From Rhynchopus sp. YZ270_cl-10 (taxonomy: Eukaryota; Euglenozoa; Diplonemea; Diplonemida; Diplonemidae): 64,000 nucleotides of DNA. Both the position numbers and the translations under genes were made by a program. Under the pieces are notes generated by a model that saw only the letters and a program-made list of their open reading frames with translations, did not search any database and was not told the origin of the DNA. The DNA is taken from NCBI GenBank assembly GCA_964035575.1, contig OZ037921.1, positions 248,001 to 312,000 on the forward strand, written 5' to 3'. Positions 1 through 10,452 of this stretch are shown here, one piece after another; position 1 is the stretch's first letter, and every line of letters starts with the position of its first letter.

Positions 1-133
1 AAGAAACATGCGCAAGACACGAAGAGGATATGTCAATACAATACGCTTACAACCGAAACCCTGAAAAAAAAAAGGTCTCAAAAAACAAACACAAATAATA
101 TTTCTGAATAACCGAACATCCCCCCTTCCTTCC

Positions 134-1114
134 TCATGATAGCTCCATTGGCGACCCAGTTTCATCGACAAGGCTGTCTGACAAACTCTTCTTTTTTCTT
201 TGATTTCTTGACGCAGCGGTTCGTGCCATGGGGATGGTATGGGGTTTGAGCACTTGGAAGGAACATGTCAGATTTTCATCGATGGACATGATCCCGCCTG
301 CATTGTTGAATTCGCCGCAGTAGTTTGGTGCGCTGAAAAGCGTGATGAGCTGTCTGTCCGCAAAGAATTGATACCCATCCTCGACAACTTGGTGCGCCCG
401 CACCACGAGGTCGAGCTCATGGCGATCTAGAAAAGACTTTACAATGTTTGCGCCAAAGGTAACCGATACGCCACGTTCATTATCGCCCCATCCGTCCATA
501 TCTCCTTCTGGGTCGGCCCAGAGGAGATCGCAGGCGAGACCATTGTCGCTTACGTCGCTGGGACGGAGAAGGCGTTGAATTTGCACTAAATCGCTTAAAT
601 CTGGGCTGAGCCCACCGTGGCAAGCGAAGATCCGTTCGCTGACCATCGCTGCAACCGGCATGCAGTTGAAGATCTCTGTGAAGTTCTTCCAGACTTTGAT
701 GCTGAAGCGCCGTTTGCATTCGTCGTAGAAGCCGTAGATGCGGTTGATCGCTGCGCATTCATGGTTCCCACGGAGCATGAAGAAGTTCTCGGGGTACTTC
801 ACCTTGTATGCCAGAAGGAGGCAAATGGTCTCAAAGCCCTGCTTGCCTCTGTCCACGTAGTCGCCAAGAAAAAGGTAGTTTGCATCAGGTGGATAAGCGC
901 AAGTGTCAAAGAGGCGAATCAAGTCGTTGTACTGTCCATGAATGTCGCCACTAATCTTGACAGGCGCCTCAAGCTCCAAAAACGCAGGCTGTGACATAAA
1001 AACCTCCCTCGAACGGATCGCAAGTTGTTTGATCTCAGACTCAGTCAAGGCAACGGTTTTGGCTCGGGTCAGGCGGACTGACAGAAGCTTTTCGATGACG
1101 AAATCAACATTCAT
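134..1114 (-). CDS. PP1: Serine/threonine protein phosphatase PP1 catalytic subunit
   Basis: This encodes a 326-residue metallophosphatase of the PPP family that removes phosphate from serine and threonine. The family signatures appear in order: GDIHGQ (residues 56-61, with Ser in place of the usual preceding Cys), GDYVDRG (84-90), RGNHE (115-119), [18 protein letters not shown] and SAPNYCGEF. All metal-binding and catalytic residues are therefore present. The stretch [12 protein letters not shown] and the segment around [13 protein letters not shown] match PP1 rather than PP2A or PP2B, and the length is typical of PP1. A short basic tail (NQRKKKS) follows the catalytic core, where PP1 tails vary between species. 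The ATG lies 16 bases after an acceptor AG (1132-1131 on the minus strand). No intron is needed. The specific regulatory partner cannot be inferred. Confidence 0.95.
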   Translation of the reverse strand: MNVDFVIEKLLSVRLTRAKTVALTESEIKQLAIRSREVFMSQPAFLELEAPVKISGDIHGQYNDLIRLFDTCAYPPDANYLFLGDYVDRGKQGFETICLLLAYKVKYPENFFMLRGNHECAAINRIYGFYDECKRRFSIKVWKNFTEIFNCMPVAAMVSERIFACHGGLSPDLSDLVQIQRLLRPSDVSDNGLACDLLWADPEGDMDGWGDNERGVSVTFGANIVKSFLDRHELDLVVRAHQVVEDGYQFFADRQLITLFSAPNYCGEFNNAGGIMSIDENLTCSFQVLKPHTIPMARTAASRNQRKKKSLSDSLVDETGSPMELS

Positions 1115-2674
1115 TTTTTGGGGGGGAAATCTGTAAATGTAACGTGATTACTAGGGGAATACACTTGGGTAGCACTATTATTATAAGACGAACCATCGGG
1201 TATAAATGATTCCCAGAAAGAAAAAAAAATCGATGAATTTTGCTCACCCGAGGGCTTTTTGAGCAAGTTTGTTTCCTACAAATGATGCAGGGTACAAAAC
1301 GCTGATGAAAGGTCAAAATACTAGTGTTTGCATCTAGTAAGATGAAATGAGACGGAGCTAAAAAGGCGAACGTAAGCTTTTTTTTTTTTTTTTTTTTTTT
1401 TTTGATAAATAGTTGGATTCGTGTAGTTGCCTCGGGTTTGTGTTGCCACAGTTTTTTTTTTGTGCAAATCTCCACTTTTTTTTTTTACCCCATCTATTCC
1501 AGAAGAGAACCGATGTGATGTGTTAAAGGGGAGCAATGGGGAGAAGGGAGAAGGGAGAAACAACTCCTTGTAAAAAAAATGAGAAGTTGTAAAGTGCAAA
1601 ACACCCCACCATGCAACCTGGTCCGCGGACACTTGATACAATAGACGTGACGTCCACTGCCGATACATATTTTTTTTTTCGGCACCCCGCACAGGGTTTT
1701 ATCTTGAAAAAACATTTTAAAATTCTACCCGGTCTGGCAAAAAAGTGGTCAAAAAATTTTTTTTCGCCTCCGGCGAAAATGTCCCTGTAAACCGTTAAAA
1801 TTGCTGCATTCACTCGCATATTGCATATCATCTCACGTTCCCCACCTTTGCGGAAGGGGCAAAAAAATCATGTCAGGTCGGTAGCGTGCAGACGTTTCCT
1901 CGTATAGACATCTACAAAAAGAAACGGCAGTCATGGCAAAGGTTCCTGGCGAAGCCACGGTACGCAACATTTCTAAAAAAATGTTGACATCAAATGACAC
2001 TGTCGTTGGTCATTATCGTCAGTTCTCGTAAATATTACTTCCATATTTTGCTGAACGAAAGTTTTGGCGAAGCCACGGTACGCAACATTTCAAAATATTG
2101 TGCTTAAAATTGCACATTTTACAGCCAAACTATGTCATGGGTGGCTTGCAATCTTGCGCCGCAGGCGCACGGTACGCTACTTTTTTCCTTTCGCCATGCT
2201 GCATGCTTCCTTTTCCTTCGGCGTTTGACCAATTGGGTCGCGTTCTGGCTGTGACGGGGTCACTTTGTTCATGAGGCCAGTTCTGGTCACTCTTAGAGGT
2301 TTGTGTGAGGTACCCCCAAGATATATCATTTTGGTTTTTTTTTTGGCCTGGCCGGGTGGTTATTTTTTTTTTTTCCCCCAGACCGGGTAAATATTTTTTT
2401 TTTTATTTTACCCGGTCTAGGGACCACTAACATATAAGGAGATAAAACCCTGGTCCCCGCACCTCTTTTGCTTTTATTTTTGTTGCTGTGCTACATTAGC
2501 GGGGGGGTTCCACACTGCGAATACAGTTCCCTTTATCCTCTGTGGCGACTCAGATCTTCACACCCCCCTTCCCGATTTAAACGTCGGCCTCACTGAAAAG
2601 CGAGACCTTCCTCTTTACTCCTTTCTCTCAATAATTATGCTGATTTTTTTCTCTTTTTGCAATGCTCATGAACC
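1115..2674. other. Intergenic spacer with acceptor AG, A-tail unit and palindrome
   Basis: No gene is seen here. The minus-strand splice acceptor of the PP1 gene lies at 1132-1131. A unit-A dispersed motif occurs near 1395-1475. The phrase GAAGCCACGGTACGCAACAT occurs at about 1950 and 2070 and again near 24810, so it belongs to a dispersed repeat. A hairpin with arms GACCGGGTAAA/TTTACCCGGTC lies near 2380-2420. Long A/T homopolymers are frequent. Confidence 0.6.
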
Positions 2675-3898
2675 TCATTTGCCAATCGAACCCAACAGCA
2701 TCGACGAGGTGCTGGCGTTGAGCTGTGAGAGCATGGAGAGTCCGGTGTTCTGTGCTTCAGAGCAGTGTACGGCTTTCGAGTCTGCCGAGAGCGAGAGGGA
2801 CCTGATGCCTTTATGTCCACTATGCCCTGTTTGCTCGAGAGCGGAGAGGCCTGAGTGCGTGCACGACGCTGCTGTGAACAGCGCCTCCGCCGACTGCGAC
2901 CCTGCCAGACGCAGAAGAGAAATCCCTGTCCCCCACACCGTGTACCCCTGCACAAAGCAGTTGTCGCTGTGGTACTCCTCACACGGGATGACCGCCTCCC
3001 CGACGGCATTCACCTCATCCTCCTTGAACACATCCTCCCCAGGAGGGGCCTCCACAGTATGCTCGCGTGAGGCAGCGTCCCCGCCCTCCATTGCCTTTTC
3101 TAACAAACGGACCGACCCTTTCCTTCCGCAAGAGTTCCCCAGCACCCCGACACCAGAGCCCCGTTTGTACGAGATCTGCTCTGTTGCTGGGGTGCTGTTC
3201 ATCTCTTCATGCAGCGACCCAACGAAAGACCCCCGCCCGGTTCCGTTCAAGGCAGCGACACCAGACCCACGGCGGTATTCATGAACTACAGAGGAGGGGG
3301 CCGGGGCGGCCGCTTCTTCGCCTTCTGGTACTGCCTCTGCCTCTGTAACAGCCTCTGGGGGGGTGGTGCCCAAAGCATCAACAAGAGAGTTGTTCCTTCC
3401 GCTCGACCGCAGTGCGCTAACACCCGAACCGCGTTTGTATGGGTGGGCAGGGGGTTTGCTCGTGTCGTCCTGTGTGTCTTCGGTGTTGCCCTGAGTCTGA
3501 GGAGTGGTGAGAGGATCTTCAGGGTCCGTCGTGCGGAGGGAACCGACCAGGGAGTTGCCCAGCGAAGAGGTTTCGTGGAGAGCGGCGACACCGGATCCGC
3601 GTTTGTATTGGTGGTGGGTGGTGGGGGTGGTGTCGGGTGGGGTCGGGGTGGCGGCAGTGGGGGTGGGTGTGGGGGCATTGTGTGTGGTGGCAGGGGCGGC
3701 GCTGCCTGCCTTCTGCCGCTTGGCCTTGGACGCCTTCTCTGCAATAGCGTTCTGTCCCTCAGAGCTCTCGAGAAAGCCGCCCAGGCTAGTGAGCGGGTCC
3801 TTCGGCTTGACACGCAGCAAGTGCAACAACATTTCATTCAAAATATGCGCAACATCCTTATCACGCGTGTACCGCACATTAATTACATCATACCCCAT
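2675..3898 (-). CDS. DPY-30/RIIa-like domain protein with YKRGSGV repeats
   Basis: This encodes about 407 residues from the chosen ATG. That ATG follows a long pyrimidine tract and acceptor AG near 3920, so the open frame upstream of it is treated as untranslated. Residues about 10-45 (VAHILNEMLLHLLRVKPKDP and what follows) have the LL..KP.DP pattern of RIIa/DPY-30 dimerisation motifs. These occur in flagellar radial-spoke, A-kinase-anchoring and chromatin proteins. The rest is low-complexity Thr/Pro/Ala linker carrying four copies of Y(K/R)RGSGV.(A/V)L at residues 98, 154, 208 and 244, each followed by a Gly/Ser-rich patch ending in a hydrophobic (V/L)..L step. Weaker related phrases (GTGISLL, HSGLSAL, NTGLSML) continue toward the C-terminus. 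An axonemal scaffold is a reasonable guess, but the function is unproven. Confidence 0.85.
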   Translation of the reverse strand: MGYDVINVRYTRDKDVAHILNEMLLHLLRVKPKDPLTSLGGFLESSEGQNAIAEKASKAKRQKAGSAAPATTHNAPTPTPTAATPTPPDTTPTTHHQYKRGSGVAALHETSSLGNSLVGSLRTTDPEDPLTTPQTQGNTEDTQDDTSKPPAHPYKRGSGVSALRSSGRNNSLVDALGTTPPEAVTEAEAVPEGEEAAAPAPSSVVHEYRRGSGVAALNGTGRGSFVGSLHEEMNSTPATEQISYKRGSGVGVLGNSCGRKGSVRLLEKAMEGGDAASREHTVEAPPGEDVFKEDEVNAVGEAVIPCEEYHSDNCFVQGYTVWGTGISLLRLAGSQSAEALFTAASCTHSGLSALEQTGHSGHKGIRSLSLSADSKAVHCSEAQNTGLSMLSQLNASTSSMLLGSIGK

Positions 3899-4416
3899 CT
3901 TTCGTAGTGTATTTTTCTCTAGTGGAGGTGTGAGGAGTGTGAGGAGGAGGGGGGTGAGTATTTGGTGTAAGGAAATTCCCAACAAAAAAAATTCACTGTT
4001 AAATAAGAAGGAAACAAAAAACTCGCAAAGCCTGTGTGTCTGGAAACCTTGGGGTGTCTTTATGAGAAAACTTTCACACTCCACCAAGATATTTTGAAGA
4101 CTTTTTTTGCATTTTCCCCCCCTGCATGGAAATGCCTGGGGAACGCTTTATGCACTTTAATACTAACAAAACATAACTTACGGCAGGGCAAACACGCAAA
4201 AACTAGGCAACACACGCACACACACACACATTGGGGCCATATTCTGCACAAGAATTACCCTATTAGTCCTCAAACACACACATTCCTTTCCCCCCCTCAA
4301 TCACAGAACCTCCTCGGGGGGTATCATCTACTGCACTCCTGGGCCACATTCCCCTATGAGGCACTACCCACCTTTCACAAACACCCTCTCCCTCTCTCCT
4401 TCCAACCCAGGAACAG
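3899..4416. other. Short intergenic spacer with CA microsatellite
   Basis: This holds the pyrimidine tract and AG acceptor of the downstream minus-strand gene (about 3919-3960) and a CA dinucleotide run at about 4213-4231. No gene or recognisable dispersed element is seen. Confidence 0.6.
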
Positions 4417-5397
4417 CTATACATTTTTTAACGGCGACAACGCAAACGACCGAGACGGCTGCAACTCCAGCGCAGGCGACGCTGCTGGCGTTCCCGAGTC
4501 TCCTCCGTCCTCTGCGGTTCTCTGCTTCCTTCTTCGCTGCTTGACTGTCATGAATGCGGCTGGTTCTGCGTGCCGATCGACCTCGTGTCTGAGGAGGGGC
4601 GAGGTGTGCATCAGCTTCACGTCAGCCGCTGCCGCCGCAGCCGAAGCTGATGCAGACGTGACGACCACCGGGGACATTGCGTCCACCGCTATAGGGTACG
4701 TCTTGCTCAGAAGACTCATCTTCCGTTCAAGCTCAGCCTCGACCTCCGCATCCGTTTTTTTCTTGGGTTTTATCTGAAGCTGCATGACACACACCACCGC
4801 TATCGCTGCTGTCACTGAGGACACTCGGAGCGTACTTCGTTTCGTATCAATCGCAGATTTTTGCTCCCAAAAGCCACGCCAATCTTGGTGTTGGAGTTGG
4901 TGTTTGTCCGATTCGGTGCTTTGGAGCTGGCTTTCTAGGTCTTGTATGGCGGCGGTGTTGCGGAGGCCTCTGTTCACCTCTGTTTCGAGGAGTGCGCGGG
5001 TGGCGATGAGCTCGCGCTGCATTTCTGCGAATTCTTCTACAAGAGTGTGGTATTTGCGTTCAAAGAGGTCCTTCTGGTGAGACGCGGTGTTGAACTCGGT
5101 GTGCGCTGTACGGAGTGCCACATGGTCGAGGGAGGCCTGCTCGCGAAGAAGCGTCAGCTCCTCGGCAACGGCGTTCTGCTGCTGGCGTGCTGCCTTCTGC
5201 TCGGACACCCCGCCGTAGGTCTGTGTCGATGTGCTCGCCTGCGGTCGCCGTCGCTGGTGCACCGCAAGCGTCCCTCGCAGCTTCTCCAGCTCGCCTCGCA
5301 GCATCCGATTCTCACGTTCACTGTGCTTAGAGAGCTCGTGTATCAGCATGTTCTCCTTCCGCAGTTCATTGTATGTGTCAATAGGGATGGTTTGCAT
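4417..5397 (-). CDS. Coiled-coil protein with one predicted membrane segment
   Basis: This encodes 326 residues from an ATG placed 17 bases after an acceptor AG at 5416-5415. Residues about 10-45 and 66-172 are rich in Glu, Leu, Arg and Gln with heptad spacing, indicating two coiled-coil stretches. Residues about 192-207 (VSSVTAAIAVVCVMQLQ) form a short hydrophobic segment followed by the basic stop-transfer-like run KPKKK, so a C-terminally placed membrane anchor is possible. An alanine/serine-rich patch and a basic KQRRRKQR cluster lie near the C-terminus. I recognise no family. The layout would fit a tethering or cytoskeletal scaffold protein, but this is only inference. Confidence 0.8.
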   Translation of the reverse strand: MQTIPIDTYNELRKENMLIHELSKHSERENRMLRGELEKLRGTLAVHQRRRPQASTSTQTYGGVSEQKAARQQQNAVAEELTLLREQASLDHVALRTAHTEFNTASHQKDLFERKYHTLVEEFAEMQRELIATRALLETEVNRGLRNTAAIQDLESQLQSTESDKHQLQHQDWRGFWEQKSAIDTKRSTLRVSSVTAAIAVVCVMQLQIKPKKKTDAEVEAELERKMSLLSKTYPIAVDAMSPVVVTSASASAAAAAADVKLMHTSPLLRHEVDRHAEPAAFMTVKQRRRKQRTAEDGGDSGTPAASPALELQPSRSFALSPLKNV

Positions 5398-6015
5398 GGT
5401 GTATGTGGGGTAGTCTGTTGTGTTGGTTTGGAAATTCGAGATGATTAAGACATTATTTTCAATCGTTCGAGGAGAAAGAAAAGTTGACTTGAAATACAAA
5501 AGCCCTTCTCACAGTGTGGTACAATGTACCGGATGTACCCGGGGGGGTGGACACCCCAACCAATGCAGTCCTACAATCCATTTTGTGGTTTACATTTGAA
5601 ATGTGCTTCTCCCGCTTCCATTCATCAGCCAGATGAGCAGGGATCATTGCAAACATAGGGGCATGAATCCTGTGTGACGTAGGGTCAGGTTGGGAAAAAA
5701 ATGTGAGGTGAGGTGGGTATGCAAGCTTTGTGTTAGATAAAAAAGGTGATTTACAGAAGTAAACACCGAACCCTAATTTAAAATAGAAATAAAAAGAGAA
5801 GTTGGAAGTGCAATAAGAAAAGTACAAACGTCTCGCCGAAACACTGGAGGACGCAGGCACAACAAAAATTAAATATCAAAGAAACAAGAAATTTTTCATC
5901 GCTCCGCTAAATATATGGTTGTGTTGTTGAACAAAAAAAAAAAAAAACAGATAAACCACCCCGTCGTTTTCCCCCTTTCCCTCCCTCCCCCCCCTCAAAT
6001 TCGACATCAACACAG
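5398..6015. other. Intergenic spacer with dispersed hairpin units
   Basis: A unit-D motif (CTTGAAATACAAAAGCCC and following) starts near 5487. It is followed by a segment (about 5520-5600) that recurs in diverged form at 55975-56040. A partial unit C is near 5795-5860, then A-rich DNA. No gene is seen. Confidence 0.55.
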
Positions 6016-7662
6016 CTAATCTACATCCTCTGTACGGAGCTCTGCACCATCACATATGACATAGTTCCCAGTTCTCCCTAGGGAAGAGAAGAAGCTTGCA
6101 TCGATGCCTGGGTCTGCGAGGTGCGCGACCGAGCGGAAGTAGACTGCGGTACTCTCTAGGGTACGTGCATCACATTCCTCACGCTTCGAGAGGAGCGCAC
6201 GGTCTTGACCTTCCGCACAGACCACATGGTCACAGAGGATTGTAACACGCTCCCATGTCTCCAAACCTAACAGCGTCGCCCCCTTCGCTAGCCCTTCTGC
6301 TAATAGCGCGTTGTGGACACTCGCGTATTTCAACTCAAATAGGTCTGCGATCTTCGTCAACCCAGATATGTTTAATGCGACCTTCATCGAGCCTGCCAGT
6401 CTAGATCTTGCAAAGGATTGGACAATGACTGCTTGCTCGGTTACTTCGTGGAGTCGTTGGTGCATTCTATGCTCAGATAAGACATTTAAAATCATTGTTC
6501 TCTCACGGAGGCTTTCACAGAGCATGTATTCTGCGATGTTCTTGTAGCCTGCAGAGTAGATCGCATGAGCGCTCACACCACTGGTGTATCCTTGTTGAGG
6601 CTTTGATGAGGTATTGGTATGAGGCCCTCTCGCTAACCGAAGAATTTCATGTTCTCTATAAGCCCTCCTCCGCTGTTCACGTTCTTCGTTGGATTTCAAC
6701 CGACGGACCCCTCTCAAAAAAATCTTCTCGGTTTCCTCATAATTTTCTGTTTCGTGGCTTTCAATTAGACCACGTTGGTAGCTTTCCTTAGTAAAAACCT
6801 TTTTTGCGAATTTGTCTGTAAAGAGGAGATTGGTGTGGCTGAGGGTGGCGTCTTTTTTTATTTGGTACCGTTCTTCGTCTTCTTGCGCCTTGAGGGTCAC
6901 CTGCTGTTCTAAGAGAGAGAGGGGCCGGGTGGATGGGGGTGGTTTTGGTGTTAACGGTGGAGGTGTGGAATGTGCGGCGGAATGTTGTGCGGAGGAAGCT
7001 AAGAGGGTCTCCAAGGCAGTTCCGTGCTGTCCTGAGGAGGCGAGGTGGAGTTGATTCCAGAACACCTTCATATCGTCGCAACGACGCCCCCACAACACAC
7101 TCACGACCTCTCTCCCCATGGTCTCTGCGAACCAAAACTCCGTCCGTCCAACCTCTACCTCCCATTCATGCTCCTCTGCACCGCGTTGTAGCGTCTCCTC
7201 TGCCATAATTTCTGCAAATTTCTCGGTATAAAGATGCTTCAACATCTGCAACCGACCCTGCGTTAAATAGGTATGACTCGGCTTCACCAACTCTGGGACC
7301 GAATCGCCCAGCAACGTGGCCTCAGTTACAATGGTTTCAAACAAAATCTCTTCAGAGTGCTGCAGGGCCTCGCGTTGGATCGTCTCTGCAGCAGGCACCG
7401 CAGCAGTCAGAACGCAGATCAAAGGGATGTCACCAACAAAGGCAGTAGCAATGCCACTACGTAGTGCGGCCTCGTTGCAGAGGATGTCGCGCCTGACATT
7501 CGCCTCAGTGCGTGACACGCGGTCCACTCTGCCTGGTTTGGTTGGTTGCTTGTGTGTCTGTGGCTGCACCTTGGGTGGTGTGGGTGTCATAGTAGTCTCC
7601 ATGTGCTCGTTCCCCATCTCATTCACCCCACCACCATAAACATTCGGATATGAAGTGACCAT
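6016..7662 (-). CDS. Helical repeat-like protein of unknown function
   Basis: This encodes 548 residues. I chose the ATG lying 33 bases after a strong acceptor (CCCCACAG, AG at 7697-7696), although an open frame extends further upstream. The protein is mostly predicted helix, rich in Glu, Arg and Leu. Several segments share a loose pattern of aromatic/Glu-Lys-Phe-Ala followed by E.LQRG or E.YQRG and an acidic stretch (for example LYTEKFAEIMAEETLQRG and LFTDKFAKKVFTKESYQRG). A diverged internal repeat of roughly 40 residues is therefore likely. A proline-rich linker (PPPLTPKPPPSTRP) separates two helical halves. A weak IQ-like phrase (VQSFARSRLAG) occurs in the second half. No signal peptide, membrane span or enzyme motif is visible. 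The function is unknown. Confidence 0.75.
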   Translation of the reverse strand: MVTSYPNVYGGGVNEMGNEHMETTMTPTPPKVQPQTHKQPTKPGRVDRVSRTEANVRRDILCNEAALRSGIATAFVGDIPLICVLTAAVPAAETIQREALQHSEEILFETIVTEATLLGDSVPELVKPSHTYLTQGRLQMLKHLYTEKFAEIMAEETLQRGAEEHEWEVEVGRTEFWFAETMGREVVSVLWGRRCDDMKVFWNQLHLASSGQHGTALETLLASSAQHSAAHSTPPPLTPKPPPSTRPLSLLEQQVTLKAQEDEERYQIKKDATLSHTNLLFTDKFAKKVFTKESYQRGLIESHETENYEETEKIFLRGVRRLKSNEEREQRRRAYREHEILRLARGPHTNTSSKPQQGYTSGVSAHAIYSAGYKNIAEYMLCESLRERTMILNVLSEHRMHQRLHEVTEQAVIVQSFARSRLAGSMKVALNISGLTKIADLFELKYASVHNALLAEGLAKGATLLGLETWERVTILCDHVVCAEGQDRALLSKREECDARTLESTAVYFRSVAHLADPGIDASFFSSLGRTGNYVICDGAELRTEDVD

Positions 7663-8243
7663 TTTATTCACATTTTTTTTTGGGGTTTTTTTTTTCTGTG
7701 GGGGAGATAAAAATAGTTCTATTTGATCGAGTTTTGTGTGTTTGCATTGCACTTCGCTTCCACTGAAATAACTGAAATATTTTTTTTTTTGTCGACAATC
7801 GCCTAAGGACCTGCTCGGGAACCTAGGGTCTGTACTCAATGTTGGTCGAAGCCGTAAATATAAGGGGAGGTGGTGTACTGTTTTCGTTTATTTAGGGTTC
7901 TCAAAGAATAGGGGACTGAGAGACGTGGGAGAGGTAGAAGCGATGAAAAAAAAATATATATTTCAGATAGTTTTCCATTCCACTGAATAGAAGAAGATGA
8001 AATAAAATAAAACGAAAAAATATGAGGGCAGAAAGAATGAATGAAAGACTATTCGAATGGATGCATGGAACCTCGTGGGTCGCATACGGCCTTTTTTCTT
8101 CTAAAAAATAAGAGGGAACATGAGTTGTAAAGAAAGGATTAAACGTAGGATCAAGAAAATATTGTAGGGTCGATGCGTATGAGCACCTTGGCTATTGTAG
8201 GCTACTGAAGAACCGACGTGACGCAAGGTGCATTTTTATTTTA
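7663..8243. other. Intergenic spacer, start of the repeat-rich tract
   Basis: This holds the acceptor of the preceding gene (AG at 7697-7696) and A/T-rich DNA. No gene or element with clear ends is seen before 8244. Confidence 0.5.
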
Positions 8244-8344
8244 CAGTTGGACAAGTAATATTGGCGACCAAAAAAAGTCGCCAATTACAAGAAAACCCCC
8301 AAAATCCGCAATATTATTTGGTCGCCAAGTTTCTTGTCCAACTG
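8244..8344. mobile_element. TA-flanked MITE (CAGTTGGACAAG ends)
   Basis: A 101-base foldback element has ends CAGTTGGACAAG and CTTGTCCAACTG, flanked on both sides by TA (8242-8243 and 8345-8346). A second inverted pair around GGCGACC/GGTCGCC lies inside. TA duplication and CAGT ends are typical of Tc1/mariner-type non-autonomous elements. It has no coding capacity. Confidence 0.8.
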
Positions 8345-8373
8345 TATTTCTTTTCGTAACTGAGAGGGGGTTT

Positions 8374-8464
8374 TTTTTGTTTGTTTGTTTGTTTGTTTGT
8401 TTGTTTGTTTGTTTGTTTGTTTGTTTGTTTGTTTGTTTGTTTGTTTGTTTGTTTGTTTGTTTGT
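8374..8464 (+). repeat. (TTTG)n microsatellite
   Basis: About 22 near-perfect copies of TTTG follow a G/T-rich lead. Open frames on both strands here are artefacts of the repeat. Confidence 0.95.
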
Positions 8465-8833
8465 TGTTACAGGCTTTACTGCATCGGGTTGAGTTTGGCA
8501 TTTAAAACGGCTATTTTTTTTTCTCTTTTTTTTTGCTTTTTTTTGTCATTGTATTGACAACCTACCCAAAGCGGTAGTTTCCGTACGCAGTGTCACCCAA
8601 ATAAGGGGGGTTTGTATTTTGAAGAAAAAAGAAAAAAGCCAACTTGATTGTACAGTAGCACACAAATTAGATAGTTAAGGTTTTACCCAAAAATCTACAG
8701 TTCCTTTTTGTGTGGCTGTGGCAAAAAAAAAAAGGAAGTTGCTGGAGGGGGTGTTCTCTTGTGTTCAGGATAGGGGTGGGATTTTTTCAGGGCTGCGTAA
8801 CATCATAGGGGCAAAGAGCTTTTTGGAAAATGA

Positions 8834-8948
8834 TTTTTTCAAGGTGCTATACGGGGGGCGGGGTTGCACAAAATTTCAATCCTTTTCACAACGTTTCACA
8901 CCCACATAGTTGTGAAAAGTTGTGAAACCCCGTCCTCCGTATAGCATC
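8834..8948. mobile_element. GGTGC-ended MITE with TTGTGAA core, 5-bp duplication
   Basis: The inverted ends GGTGCTATACGG and CCGTATAGCATC enclose several TTGTGAA/TTCACAA phrases. AATGA flanks the insert at 8829-8833 and 8949-8953. The duplicated segment near 10250-10270 has the same flanks without the insert, and so gives an empty site. It is one member of a family that recurs near 10008, 17453, 54661 and 54994. Confidence 0.75.
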
Positions 8949-9990
8949 AATGAATTGTCATTATGTTATTCAAAAGAACACGTAAGTCGTGTTGCACAGG
9001 GGAAAAAAAAAAGAGCAACTTTTTAGTGAGAAAAGAGAGAGAGAAAAAAAAAACTAATAAGATGGACCTAAGCCTCGTGCTTAGTCAGCTTTGAAAAAAG
9101 AGAAGAAGAAAAAAAGCAAGTTTGGTGCTCCTGAAAACCCCATTTTGCGTACTTGCTGCGTACTTATTGCGCACTTTGTGCACGAAAAAAAAAAAAAATA
9201 CAGGAATACCCTATATTGCGTAGTTGTTGCGAACTTGGTATTTTTTATTTCAGGAGCACCAGCAAGCCTTTTTTTCCTCTCGATTCGAGAGTGCAGCTCT
9301 TTGAGCAGGCACTGTACATGAATTTGATAATGTGCAAGACATGCCTTCAATACGGAGGCAGGTGCACACGTTGCGTTATATAAAAAAAAGAGAAGTTGAA
9401 AAAAGTGCAAACGCCTCCCCGTTTTCGTCACGCAGGCACTGAAATACAAAAAAGGAAAGTTGAATTGAAATATGATACCCCTCACAGGGCTCTGCATCCA
9501 GAAAAAGGAAAACTCGAAAGAGAAATGTGCCTCACGTGCACACACATGTTCAAATAAAAAAAAAATACAAGAGGAGGAAAGCTTGGCAGATGAATAACCA
9601 CATCATGGGTAGACTCATCCTCAGTAAAAGGAGACGTTGAAAATGCAAGCGCTCACCTCACATCGGCGGACGCAGGACTCAAAAAGCAGCAGCGGTATTC
9701 ACGAAACGAGATAGGAAGGTGACGGCTGTGTGGAGTTCACACGAAAGAAAAAGCAAGGTGACTACACGTCGTCAGTTTATCATTTGGAAAAAAAAAAATG
9801 GTTGGTTATAGACAACATAAAGTCGCCAGTTTTTAATGAGCACTGCTATTTTTGCAGGGAAGGGGGTGAGTTTATATTCAAGTAAGAAGGTTGGTTAGGA
9901 AGCCGCTCGTCTTAGACACTTTGAGAAATTATGAAAACTTTTGGCTATTTATAATCAAAGAAAAGAAAGTCGCAAAGAATGTTATGTACA
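8949..9990. repeat. Segmental duplication, copy 1
   Basis: This block recurs at 10253-11480 with high similarity over several stretches: the GTGCAGCTCTTTGAGCAGGC region, the region before CCTCACGTGCACACACATGT, and the block starting TTATATTCAAGTAA. The copies differ by MITE insertions and small indels. No gene is present. Confidence 0.8.
9123..9261. mobile_element. TGGTG/CACCA MITE in duplication copy 1
   Basis: The 139-base element has ends TGGTGCTCCTGAAA and TTTCAGGAGCACCA and internal TTGCGNAC-type repeats. GCAAG occurs on both sides (9116-9120 and 9262-9266), with two extra T on the left. The same target in the second copy of the duplication holds a different, 58-base TGGTG/CACCA element. 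Confidence 0.75.
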
Positions 9991-10007
9991 GAAGAAAAGA
10001 GGAACTG

Positions 10008-10147
10008 TGGTGTGTTCCGGGGGTATCGGAAAATACAAATCTTCATTTCAATTCACAACTTTTTACAACTCTTCACAAAAACATGGTATTTACTATGTTG
10101 TGAAAAGTTGTGAAGATGTGTGAAGTCCCATACCCCGGAACGCACCA
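10008..10147. mobile_element. TGGTG/CACCA MITE with TTGTGAA core
   Basis: The ends TGGTGTGTTCCGGGG and CCCCGGAACGCACCA enclose TTCACAA/TTGTGAA repeats. The corresponding place in the other duplication copy (about 11470) lacks it. The target duplication is not clear. Confidence 0.75.
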
Positions 10148-10394
10148 AACGAATATAATAAAAGTTGAAACGTGCTCAAAACGCATCTCAGTCTAGCTCA
10201 TGCAAATGGTGGGACGTGGGTGTTCCGTACCGTAAGAGAACCGAGAAAAATGCTTTTTGAAAAATGAATCATTATGGTATTCAAAAGAACACGTAAGTGA
10301 GCAACTTTTAGTGAGAAAAGAGAGAGAAAACTTTTTAATAAGCTGGACCTAAGCCTCGTGCTTAGTCAGCTTGAAAAAGAGAAGCAAAAGCAAG

Positions 10395-10452
10395 TGGTGC
10401 TCCGGAGGGGGGTCGATATTGACAGGTCGTTGACCGATTTCCCATAACACCA
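10395..10452. mobile_element. 58-bp TGGTG/CACCA element with 5-bp duplication
   Basis: It starts TGGTGCTCCGGAGG and ends ATAACACCA, flanked by perfect GCAAG repeats at 10390-10394 and 10453-10457. Its inside resembles sequence at about 12548-12775. Confidence 0.7.

Noticed and set aside
2637-3284. Plus-strand frames opposite the DPY-30-like gene, and similar frames opposite other genes
   Set aside because: They are antisense shadows of well-supported minus-strand genes.
3899-4087. Longer N-terminus for the DPY-30-like protein
   Set aside because: The extra residues are encoded by the pyrimidine tract upstream of a good acceptor AG. They would be removed from the mature message.
8218-8505. 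Open frames through the TTTG run on both strands
   Set aside because: The tetranucleotide repeat keeps frames open. The translations are pure low-complexity FVCL or KQTN.
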